This document shows positions 1 to 5,221 of a DNA stretch of 5,222 nucleotides, in pieces. Source of the DNA: an uncultured Phycisphaerales bacterium (GTDB lineage Bacteria; Planctomycetota; Phycisphaerae; UBA1845; CAIVHJ01); contig CAIVHJ010000238.1 in assembly GCA_903905665.1 (NCBI GenBank), forward strand, positions 1 through 5,222, written 5' to 3'. Under the pieces are notes generated by a model, which was given only the letters and a program-made list of their open reading frames with translations, did not search any database and was not told where the DNA came from. Every line of letters starts with the position of its first letter. Position 1 is the first letter of the stretch. Both the position numbers and the translations under genes were made by a program.

Positions 1-20
1 CACAGGAAGCAGGTCCGTTA

Positions 21-200
21 ATGGCAAACGTGGATGAAATCCGTCGTGACCGAGCTGCCCGGTGGCAGAAGTATGGAACGGGATTGCAGGGATATGGCGC
101 GCTAGAAGCCGAGATGAAATGCAAATCACGTGCTGAACTGGATGCCGACTCGGCAAAATGGAAAGCATGGCAGGCGGAACAATTGAGAAAATTCCATTAA
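21..200 (+). CDS. Small charged hypothetical protein (possibly the C-terminal end of a longer one)
   Basis: Reading from the ATG at 21 gives 59 residues (MANVDEIRRDRAARWQKYG at the start, AEQLRKFH at the end) and a TAA at 198-200. The protein is rich in Arg, Lys, Glu, Asp, Trp and Ala and looks mostly helical, with no signal peptide or membrane segment, so it is probably cytoplasmic. A purine-rich AGGAAGCAGG lies at 4-13, a plausible ribosome binding site for the ATG at 21. However, the frame stays open upstream to the left edge (residues QEAGPL), so this may be the tail of a larger gene. I do not recognise a family. The next gene begins about 160 bases later behind its own promoter, so the two are probably separate transcription units. 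Confidence 0.55.
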   Translation: MANVDEIRRDRAARWQKYGTGLQGYGALEAEMKCKSRAELDADSAKWKAWQAEQLRKFH

Positions 201-233
201 CGGCGTTTGGGGGTTACGGATGATGCATTTTTC

Positions 234-262
234 TTGCCAAAACGGCTGGATTATGGTATGCT
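234..262 (+). promoter_or_regulatory. Sigma70-like promoter, TTGCCA-17-TATGCT with extended -10
   Basis: TTGCCA at 234-239 matches the -35 consensus at five of six positions. After a 17-base spacer comes TATGCT at 257-262 (four of six), preceded by TGG at 254-256, which fits the extended -10 TGn element. The predicted start near 269 would give a leader of about 90 bases before the Cys-rich gene at 359. The match is by eye and the host's sigma factors are unknown. Confidence 0.5.
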
Positions 263-319
263 GTTTGTAGTGCGAGGGGTTTATTATTGCCAACCGCCGA
301 GAAAACAAAGTGAAATAAA

Positions 320-339
320 TGTCTGTAAACAAACAGACA
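320..339 (+). promoter_or_regulatory. Perfect 7-bp inverted repeat in the leader, possible operator or mRNA hairpin
   Basis: TGTCTGT (320-326) and ACAGACA (333-339) are exact inverted copies separated by AAACAA. The element lies between the predicted transcription start and the Shine-Dalgarno at 345-351. It could bind a dimeric regulator or form a hairpin just upstream of the ribosome site. It has no following T-run, so it is unlikely to be a terminator. Confidence 0.35.
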
Positions 340-358
340 AAACCAGGGGAGATGCAAC

Positions 359-742
359 ATGAAAAATGGAATGGCTCGATTGGTGAGTTTGTGTGCTGTG
401 CTGATCATGGCCGGCGCGGCAACCGCGGTGCTGGCTAAAAGCCCGGCCTCAGATCAAGACCTGCAAAACGTGCGCGGAATGCATCCGGAGTGCATCGGTC
501 ATGAAACATGCTCCGCTAACGCTACGCCATGCTATGGTTTGCCAGGCACAGCCTGCAGCCGGATTATTGATGGCCCATATGCCAATCAGAGGTGCGACGG
601 TCCCAATACCTGCAAAAAACCATGCCATTCGGGCTCGATTTATTGTGCAGTCCTGCAGACGGGCAATTGCAACAACTATGGTAACTGCTTCTTCAACGGA
701 GAGGCGGGAGTGCCTGGCCGAACAATATGCGCGAATTTTTGA
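359..742 (+). CDS. Exported small Cys-rich protein
   Basis: This 127-residue protein has a typical Sec signal peptide: a basic start (MKNGMAR), a hydrophobic core at about 8-24, and a likely cut after VLA26. The mature part holds 11 cysteines (45, 51, 58, 66, 79, 85, 89, 96, 104, 110, 124) among many Gly, Asn and Pro, which suggests a disulfide-stabilised or metal-binding protein outside the cytoplasm. The odd number leaves at least one Cys unpaired within the chain. Residues 31-41 (SDQDLQNVRGM) match the S..EL..I.GG pattern of double-glycine leaders except at the last position, and every mature Cys lies after it. AGGGGAG at 345-351 sits seven bases before the ATG and fixes the start. A C39-type peptidase domain is encoded two genes downstream. 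I do not recognise a named family and the function is unknown. Confidence 0.8.
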   Translation: MKNGMARLVSLCAVLIMAGAATAVLAKSPASDQDLQNVRGMHPECIGHETCSANATPCYGLPGTACSRIIDGPYANQRCDGPNTCKKPCHSGSIYCAVLQTGNCNNYGNCFFNGEAGVPGRTICANF

Positions 743-1055
743 GACTGGGAAAAAAGAAGACGGAGTGATTCTCGGGATCATTGCGGTGCGAAGCGGAAGG
801 AAGCCGCTGCGTGGCCCGTGCGTGCTTGCCGGCCAACACAACATGCTGTCGCACAAAATGAGCTTCTTGGGTGACACACGGTATTCTGAGCAATGGCAGG
901 AGGAGTTCTTTTGATACGATGCTGTTCGGATGCGCTACCGAGTGTAAGACGGATTTTGGCTATTGAAAAGAAGACGGGGAATCCTTCTACAGCAAGCTAT
1001 GCTCCACACGGTTATGCACTTGGCAAAAGCGGGTGGGAAAGTGAGGACAGAAAAA
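743..1055 (+). other. 313-base gap with no convincing gene; contains an orphan strong Shine-Dalgarno
   Basis: No ORF here looks convincingly coding. An AGGAGGAG lies at 898-905, the strongest ribosome-site sequence in the window. Five bases later a TTG at 911 opens a 61-residue frame ending at 1096, which overlaps the next gene. An ATG at 919 gives only 15 residues. A 5-bp hairpin (AGCGG 792-796, CCGCT 804-808) has no T-run. A 12-base sequence, AAAAGAAGACGG, occurs at 752-763 and again at 966-977. I see no clear promoter. The stretch may be a long leader for the next gene or the remains of a lost small gene. Confidence 0.4.
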
Positions 1056-2237
1056 ATGAAGGCAAAAACATCCTACCGGCTGAAGATGGGGTTTAGGGGC
1101 GCGGTGGGAACCGCTGGCACGTTACTCTGTTGCCTGACAATGTTGACGGAGGCGATGGCGCAGGGAAACCAAGCCGTGTCGTTCAACGATCTGCTGAACG
1201 GGATCAAGAAGAGTGAAAAGAAACTCCTGAATTTGCGAGTGGACGGCAAGTGTCTGTTTTTGGAATGGGCAGCGGGCAAACAAGACTGGCAATACAACGG
1301 TGAGTCCGACGTGACGGCTTGGTACATCGGCGTGCCGGGAAGCAAGGTGAGGGTTGATATCCACAAGAAGATCTTCCCATGGGTCAATGGAGCAGCCGGC
1401 TTCTCGCAGAGAAGCGGGACAACTGCCTACAACGGCAGGGTCGGCCAACATCTCACTATCGAGGGCGGCCCGGCGGACAAGCAGCCATTTAAGCTTCTGG
1501 AAGGCCAAATCACAGCAGACCGGCCCACTGTTGTGGAGTTCGCCAGCGGATGGGAATTCTCCTTGTATGGTTGTCAGGACCAAATGAAGGTGCGAATGTC
1601 CGACTATCTGGAGAAATCTCTGGAGTTAGTGAAGAAACAGTATGTAGTTCAGTCATCGGTTAACCCCGTGCGGTTTAACGATACGGACTGTATCGAGCTG
1701 GTTGTTCAAGTGACATCCCCAAGAGGAGGATCCCAGAAAGAAACTTGGTGCTTTGACCCGTCTCGGGGATACGCGATTCTTGGATACGCGATTCTTTTCA
1801 ATGAGGAAACCACCGCTAGACAGCAGGTGACCGTGGAGAAGCTGGCCGAGCCTGTGCCGGGAGTTTACTATCCAGTCAAGGCCACGAGTTTGACAAAGGA
1901 TGCGTCCGGCCAACCGAAGTCCAAGACGATTTATGAAACCTCGGCGGTTGTCGCCAATGACCCGAACTTTAGCGATGACACTTTCACGATCAAATGGCCG
2001 GCGGGAACGGTCGTCAATGACAAAATCTCGGGAACCAGCTTCACCGTGGGAGGGGCCGAGCAGGGAATAAGAGATCAGGTCCAAAGGGTCAAAGCGGCGC
2101 TGAAGCATCCTCTGAGTCCTCAGCCCAAACGAGCGGGCGGGTACTGGTATCCGGCCAAGTGGGCCGCGGCTATCGTTGTCGCAGCTGGCCTCGTCACGCT
2201 GTTCTTGTGGTTCACGTTGAAGCGGCGTCAGAAATGA
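1056..2237 (+). CDS. Exported LolA-like protein with a C-terminal membrane anchor
   Basis: From the ATG at 1056 the product is 393 residues. This start is chosen because GAGG (1043-1046) lies nine bases upstream and it gives a proper signal peptide: basic MKAKTSYRLKMGFR, a hydrophobic core to about residue 30, and a cut near AMA35. The frame extends back to a TTG at 963, but those extra residues do not look coding. The C-terminal half (about 205-335) resembles the beta-rich LolA-like proteins common in planctomycetes, with a WCFDPSRGY segment, a GVYYPVKAT segment and a late FTIKWPAGTVVND segment. Residues about 369-386 form a hydrophobic helix followed by KRRQK, so the chain probably ends anchored in the inner membrane with its bulk outside. 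An in-frame GYAIL duplication lies at 238-247. The gene overlaps the next by four bases (ATGA), so the two are probably translated together. True lipoprotein carriage is not shown; the fold call is by eye. Confidence 0.75.
   Translation: MKAKTSYRLKMGFRGAVGTAGTLLCCLTMLTEAMAQGNQAVSFNDLLNGIKKSEKKLLNLRVDGKCLFLEWAAGKQDWQYNGESDVTAWYIGVPGSKVRVDIHKKIFPWVNGAAGFSQRSGTTAYNGRVGQHLTIEGGPADKQPFKLLEGQITADRPTVVEFASGWEFSLYGCQDQMKVRMSDYLEKSLELVKKQYVVQSSVNPVRFNDTDCIELVVQVTSPRGGSQKETWCFDPSRGYAILGYAILFNEETTARQQVTVEKLAEPVPGVYYPVKATSLTKDASGQPKSKTIYETSAVVANDPNFSDDTFTIKWPAGTVVNDKISGTSFTVGGAEQGIRDQVQRVKAALKHPLSPQPKRAGGYWYPAKWAAAIVVAAGLVTLFLWFTLKRRQK
1767..1796 (+). repeat. Exact tandem 15-bp duplication inside the LolA-like gene
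   Basis: GGATACGCGATTCTT occurs twice with no gap, at 1767-1781 and 1782-1796. The unit is in frame and encodes GYAIL twice (residues 238-247). Identity at all 15 bases, wobble positions included, suggests a recent slippage event. Confidence 0.9.
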
Positions 2238-3445
2238 AGCGCACGGCCATCACAACGCTCGCGCTAATACTCCTACTCCTACCCGCGACCCTTTACGCGC
2301 AGGTGGATTCGCTCGCGCTTCGGGAATTCGGTGACCTAAGGCTTGATAATTGCGGTGTAAACGCGGCTGTTTTTTTGCTGCACTGGTTTGACCTTTCTGT
2401 TGATCTCCCCCGGTTGCAGGACGAACTGGAGGTCGGCTCCCATTGGGAACAGGCTACGTCCATGCTGTTGTTGAAGAAGTCGCTTGAAGCAAATGGTCTG
2501 AGCGTAAGCGCATACAAAAATGCGACTTTGGACGAAACCCTGGTCGGGTTGGATGAAACGCATGTCTGTCTTCTGCATGTGAACCGCGGAGGAGATCTCA
2601 AGAAAGGGCATTTCTATCTGGTGCCAGCCGTGGCGAACGGCAGCGTCTTGCTCGTGGATCCAGCGAGAGATTACGAATGGGTTACGGTGGATGAGTACAA
2701 GAGGCAATTCGCAGAAATGTATAGCGGCTACTATCTATCCGTTTCCCGATCAACGAAGCCTTCCCCGCGAGAGTACACGCTGGCCGAGAAAGTCATTGAG
2801 GTTGATGTGGGGGTGGCGACGAACGATCCGGGCACCCTTATCGTAACGATCCCGGTGATCAACACCAAGCAGGTCCCCATCATCATCGAGTCTGCCAAAG
2901 GCTCATGCTCTTGTTTCGAGACTGCCGCTTTTCGAGGCGATCATCCGACCCGCCTTGAGCCGGGCGAGAAACAATCGCTAGAACTCAAATTCAATCGTAG
3001 TTCCTTGGGATTGGGTGGTGTCCAGCGTTATGTTTCACTCCACTTAAGAGACACGGAGGCCAGAGATCTGGAGATTAAAGTCTCCGTTCGCGTCGTTGAG
3101 CGGCCGGTTGAACAGCGCGTTGTTTGGTTCCCCCAGAAGATAGATTATGGCTTGGTTAAAGATGCGGACATCTTTCAGAAGCCGCAAGAGCTTACCGTAT
3201 CGTTGCCGCCGGGGGTGATTCTTGGGGACATAATCCCCAGCTCTTCCAATGTTGTGGTCAAGGCGGTGGGGGAAGAAAAGAATGCGGACGAGAGCAATCA
3301 AGTTATGCGACGGGTCTATCGGTTCGAAGTGGCCATTAACGCAGTTCAGCCTGGTCCACTGAAGGAAAAACTCCTCATCTCAACAACCGACACCAATTAT
3401 CCCATCCTCGAGATTCCATTGGTTGGTGAGCTGATGCAGCGATAA
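2234..3445 (+). CDS. Exported C39-like peptidase domain fused to a DUF1573-type beta domain
   Basis: The ATG at 2234 overlaps the upstream stop (ATGA) and gives 403 residues starting with a clear Sec signal, MKRTAITTLALILLLLPA, cut near YAQ23. The frame is open back to 2159, but those codons lie inside the previous gene. Residues about 30-172 fit a C39-like papain-fold domain: Cys in DNCG (C40), His in GHFYLV (H126) and Asp in VDPAR (D142) match the catalytic Cys/His/Asp order. The Gln usually found shortly before the Cys, which forms the oxyanion hole, is not evident in LREFGDLRLDNC. Residues about 182-290 match DUF1573, an immunoglobulin-like domain, including its Cys motif as GSCSC (C225, C227). 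Residues about 295-402 look like a second beta domain. The protein should act outside the cytoplasm. Candidate substrate is the Cys-rich protein at 359-742 (inference). It could instead be a non-catalytic binding protein. Confidence 0.82.
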   Translation: MKRTAITTLALILLLLPATLYAQVDSLALREFGDLRLDNCGVNAAVFLLHWFDLSVDLPRLQDELEVGSHWEQATSMLLLKKSLEANGLSVSAYKNATLDETLVGLDETHVCLLHVNRGGDLKKGHFYLVPAVANGSVLLVDPARDYEWVTVDEYKRQFAEMYSGYYLSVSRSTKPSPREYTLAEKVIEVDVGVATNDPGTLIVTIPVINTKQVPIIIESAKGSCSCFETAAFRGDHPTRLEPGEKQSLELKFNRSSLGLGGVQRYVSLHLRDTEARDLEIKVSVRVVERPVEQRVVWFPQKIDYGLVKDADIFQKPQELTVSLPPGVILGDIIPSSSNVVVKAVGEEKNADESNQVMRRVYRFEVAINAVQPGPLKEKLLISTTDTNYPILEIPLVGELMQR

Positions 3446-3548
3446 CAGGGTAGTGGTGGGCGCAACTGTTCTAGGCCGCTGAGGCCATGGAATCCATCGC
3501 GTAACGCTTCAAATTCCTCGAAAACAAGGCTGATATTCGTGACGATTC

Positions 3549-3674
3549 ATGATGATGATGAATAAAACACATCTCCCAAAAGTGGGAAGCATTGCGGGCG
3601 CGGTCTCAGCGTTGATTGTTTGCTTACTGCCGTCTACTTCCCCGGCGCGGTCTCTTTTCCTTCCTGCAACCTAA
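3549..3674 (+). pseudogene. Orphan signal-peptide-like ORF, possible truncated gene start
   Basis: Four successive ATG codons (3549-3560) open a 41-residue frame ending with TAA at 3672-3674. From the last Met it reads MNKTHLPKVGS, then a hydrophobic run AGAVSALIVCLLP, then STSPA followed by RS, which is the layout of a Sec signal peptide with a cut site. Nothing follows it: the frame runs antisense into the last 41 bases of the HEAT gene and stops. Only a weak AAGG near 3527 could serve as a ribosome site. It may be the 5' stub of an exported-protein gene cut off when the HEAT block arrived. A chance ORF is a real alternative, since its last third is the antisense of a real gene. Confidence 0.25.
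3561..3587 (-). terminator. Weak possible terminator for the HEAT genes
   Basis: On the minus strand, about 47 bases past the HEAT stop, TCCCA-CTTT-TGGGA (3587-3574) forms a 5-bp hairpin, followed after five bases by a T-rich TGTTTTATT (3569-3561). The stem is short and the T-run is displaced and broken, so this is only a candidate. No better terminator is visible between the converging gene ends. Confidence 0.2.
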
Positions 3675-4191
3675 GGATTGCCCTTTGGGCGCATCGTGCG
3701 ACTCCCGGACGAGCATCCTTCAGGAGCGGCTGTAAGAAGGGAATCATTTTCTTATCTCCCATTCTCCCAAGGCTACTCGCAGCCCAGAAGCGCACCCCCT
3801 CGACCTGATCAGACAGAAGGCCTAAGACGTGAGGAACTAACACGGCCCTAACCGGATCGGGATACTTGCCGCCTGCGAGTATCACAGCCATCTCACGCGC
3901 TTCATAATGCGAACTATGCATGTATTCAATCAGCACTTCGACTTGATTTGAGGTCAGATTGTCCCAAGCATCGGCTTCCCTGCCAATAAGTTTAAGTTCA
4001 TTTTCTACGGCTCTGTATTCGCCAGCCTTTCTCCACAATATCGCGTCTTTCCAATCTGCTTTGGGGACACCGGTAAGCGGCTCCAATTCCTTGACCTTTG
4101 AGTGAGACACGGCCCGGTGGTGAATTAGCACGAACGCTGTCGCAATGGCAGCCAACGATACCAAAACTACGAGCCAGACGATCTTCTTCAT
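3634..4191 (-). CDS. Membrane-anchored HEAT-repeat protein, copy A
   Basis: The product is 185 residues from the ATG at 4191-4189, with GAGAGG (4207-4202) ten bases upstream. The frame extends back to 4341, but that extension is antisense-free padding lying in the end of copy B and its spacer, and copy B aligns from MKKIVWLVVL, so the shorter start is preferred. Residues 1-23 form a single hydrophobic segment, an N-terminal membrane anchor or uncleaved signal. A linker follows, then an acidic helical part with DAWDNLTSN (74-82). Residues about 94-176 hold two to three HEAT-type helical repeats, as in VPHVLGLLSDQVEGVRFWAA and PFLQPLLKDARPGVARCAQR. HEAT repeats are protein-binding scaffolds, so a structural or adaptor role outside the membrane is likely. 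No catalytic motif is seen. Copy B ends 67 bases upstream on the same strand, so the two are probably co-transcribed. Confidence 0.78.
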   Translation of the reverse strand: MKKIVWLVVLVSLAAIATAFVLIHHRAVSHSKVKELEPLTGVPKADWKDAILWRKAGEYRAVENELKLIGREADAWDNLTSNQVEVLIEYMHSSHYEAREMAVILAGGKYPDPVRAVLVPHVLGLLSDQVEGVRFWAASSLGRMGDKKMIPFLQPLLKDARPGVARCAQRAILRLQEGKETAPGK

Positions 4192-4258
4192 GGCTACAAG
4201 GCCTCTCAGTCCATCAGAAGGTGGATCCAACTTGGCGAGCTTGTCCGCTAACTCTCGT

Positions 4259-4834
4259 CTACTTCCCCGGCACGACCTCTTTCCCCTGCAATCTGTGGAT
4301 CGCCTTTTGGGCTGCGTCGCGAACCACCTGACGATCATCATTCAGCAGCGGGTATAAATAAGGAATTACGCTCTTATCTCCCACTCTCCCAAGGGTGTCA
4401 GCGGCCCATAAGCGCACATGCGAGACCGGATCTGACAAGAGGCCTATGACGTGAGGGAGCAACTCATGTTTAACCGAAGCAGAATACTTGTCTCCTCCTG
4501 CGGCAGTCACAGCCATCATACGCGCGAAATAGTGCGGATTATGCATGTTCAGAATCAGCACTTCGACTTCATTTGAGGTTAGGTTGTCCCAAGCATCGCC
4601 AGCTTTGGAGATCCGCTCTATTTCATCCGTTACTGCTTTATATTCGGGCGTCTGTTCCCACAACTTCTCGTCTCTCCAGTCTGCATCCGGCATACCGGGA
4701 ACCGGCGACGATTGTTTGACCCGCGCCACAGCCCGGTGTGTTGTCAAGTACGGAATCCGATGGCGAATAAACAAGTACGCTGTCGCGACGACAGCCAAGG
4801 AAGCCAAAACTACGAGCCAGACGATCTTCTTCAT
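4259..4834 (-). CDS. Membrane-anchored HEAT-repeat protein, copy B
   Basis: The product is 191 residues from the ATG at 4834-4832. Upstream in-frame ATGs at 4858 and 4846 exist, but copy A starts at the equivalent MKKIVWLVVL. An AAGGG lies 12 bases before the chosen ATG, in a GACTGA context shared with copy A. Residues 1-23 are an N-terminal membrane anchor. Residues 80-93 (DAWDNLTSNEVEVL) are nearly identical to copy A. Residues about 98-183 carry the HEAT-type repeats, for example LPHVIGLLSDPVSHVRLWAA and PYLYPLLNDDRQVVRDAAQK. By eye about half the residues match copy A, and copy B has roughly eight extra residues after the anchor (IPYLTTHR). It lies first of the pair, downstream of a repeat-bearing gap and a Cys-rich gene on the same strand. 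Function is unknown; a scaffold role is inferred from the repeats. Confidence 0.78.
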   Translation of the reverse strand: MKKIVWLVVLASLAVVATAYLFIRHRIPYLTTHRAVARVKQSSPVPGMPDADWRDEKLWEQTPEYKAVTDEIERISKAGDAWDNLTSNEVEVLILNMHNPHYFARMMAVTAAGGDKYSASVKHELLPHVIGLLSDPVSHVRLWAADTLGRVGDKSVIPYLYPLLNDDRQVVRDAAQKAIHRLQGKEVVPGK

Positions 4835-4934
4835 CACGTACCACATCCCTTCAGTCAAAGCAGAAACGTACTGTCACCGGTAACCAACGTATCGGCGAAG
4901 CCAAGGCCCATTGGGACACGCCCTTTCCGCACCT

Positions 4935-4970
4935 GTCTCACTGGCAGACGACACTGCACTGGCCTGCTAT
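4935..4970. repeat. 36-base direct repeat, copy 1
   Basis: The unit begins GTCTCACTGGCAGACGAC and ends TGGCCTGCTAT. It is identical at all 36 bases to 5006-5041, and the flanking base on each side differs, so the match ends sharply. Inside the unit CACTG occurs three times (4939, 4952 and 4957 regions). The 35 bases that follow match neither flank of the pair. Confidence 0.9.
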
Positions 4971-5001
4971 TCGTAGAGCAGCTCGCGGTCAGCCTGATAC
5001 T

Positions 5002-5024
5002 TGTCGTCTCACTGGCAGACGACA
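5002..5024. other. 8-bp perfect hairpin at the edge of repeat copy 2
   Basis: TGTCGTCT (5002-5009) and AGACGACA (5017-5024) are exact inverted copies around a CACTGGC loop. Four bases of the left arm lie outside the repeat; copy 1 has other bases there and pairs over only about four. There is no T-run, so it is not a simple terminator. Confidence 0.6.
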
Positions 5025-5041
5025 CTGCACTGGCCTGCTAT
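5006..5041. repeat. 36-base direct repeat, copy 2
   Basis: Exact second copy of 4935-4970, giving a period of 71 (36 repeat plus 35 spacer). I see no third copy at the expected place on either side: 5077 onward is the end of the Cys-rich gene, and 4864 onward shows only weak resemblance. The sizes are CRISPR-like, but two units without cas genes do not make a case. Confidence 0.9.
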
Positions 5042-5074
5042 GCACGCGGCGTGGCCCAAAGCCGGTCCCCGCAG

Positions 5075-5221
5075 CTAGTGGCAAGGACCCGGGTGTGTGC
5101 TGTCGCCGCACTGATTTTTTTCACAGCTGGTTCTACCCCCCGGCGTTGGCGCGTTAGTGCAGCAATCGTAGCACTTGTCGCAGGCTGATCCTTCATCGTC
5201 CCCCTTGCACTTACCACATGT
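5075..5221 (-). CDS. Second Cys-rich protein, C-terminal 48 residues only (5' end outside the window)
   Basis: The minus-strand frame enters at 5221 and ends with TAG at 5077-5075. Its 48 residues contain nine cysteines, in CGKC, CDKC, CYDCC, SCEKNQC and a final GPCH, with Gly, Asp, Pro and Thr between them. The regular Cys spacing and lack of hydrophobic runs make chance reading unlikely despite the short length. The CxxC pairs could bind a metal or form disulfides. It resembles in style, but does not clearly align with, the exported Cys-rich protein at 359-742. Whether it has a signal peptide cannot be seen because the start is missing. It lies upstream of the two HEAT genes on the same strand, with a 240-base gap between. 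A zinc-ribbon-type cytoplasmic protein is the main alternative. Confidence 0.55.
   Translation of the reverse strand, partial: TCGKCKGDDEGSACDKCYDCCTNAPTPGGRTSCEKNQCGDSTHPGPCH

Larger units (their letters stand above)
4835..5074. other. 240-base non-coding gap carrying the 36-base direct repeat
   Basis: No frame on either strand looks coding between the HEAT copy B start and the stop of the Cys-rich gene at the right edge. A plus-strand frame runs from 4712 to 5188, but it is antisense to both flanking genes and has no ribosome site I trust. The gap holds two 36-base exact repeats and a hairpin, described separately. I see no convincing minus-strand promoter for the HEAT genes, so they may be transcribed from the Cys-rich gene upstream. 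Confidence 0.5.

Noticed and set aside
449..877. A 142-residue minus-strand frame
   Set aside because: It is antisense to the Cys-rich gene, with no ribosome site or recognisable domain.
501..914. A 137-residue plus-strand frame overlapping the Cys-rich gene
   Set aside because: It shares most of its first half with the Cys-rich gene in another frame and lacks a ribosome site. The 359 start with signal peptide explains the region.
963..1055. Longer N-terminus of the LolA-like protein from the TTG at 963
   Set aside because: It would bury the signal peptide behind 31 extra residues. The ATG at 1056 has a ribosome site and gives a normal signal.
2159..2233. Longer N-terminus of the C39-DUF1573 protein
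   Set aside because: Those codons lie wholly within the upstream gene. The ATG at 2234 starts a clear signal peptide with stop/start overlap.
3464..3496. GGCC-GCTGA-GGCC palindrome after the C39-DUF1573 gene as a terminator
   Set aside because: Only a 4-bp stem with no T-run.
4192..4341. 50-residue N-terminal extension of HEAT copy A
   Set aside because: It reads through the 3' end of copy B in another frame, and the anchor sequence shared by both copies starts at MKKIVWL.
4935..5041. Calling the two 36-base repeats a CRISPR array
   Set aside because: Only two units, no degenerate third unit, no cas gene in the window, and the ends are not typical of known repeats. Kept as a plain repeat with a finding.
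4860..5160. Integron attC-like sites, suggested by small Cys-rich genes with repeats
   Set aside because: No paired GTTRRRY and RYYYAAC core sites with the right layout, and no integrase.
4712..5188. A 158-residue plus-strand frame
   Set aside because: It is antisense to HEAT copy B and to the Cys-rich gene end, and spans the direct repeats. Its composition is not protein-like.
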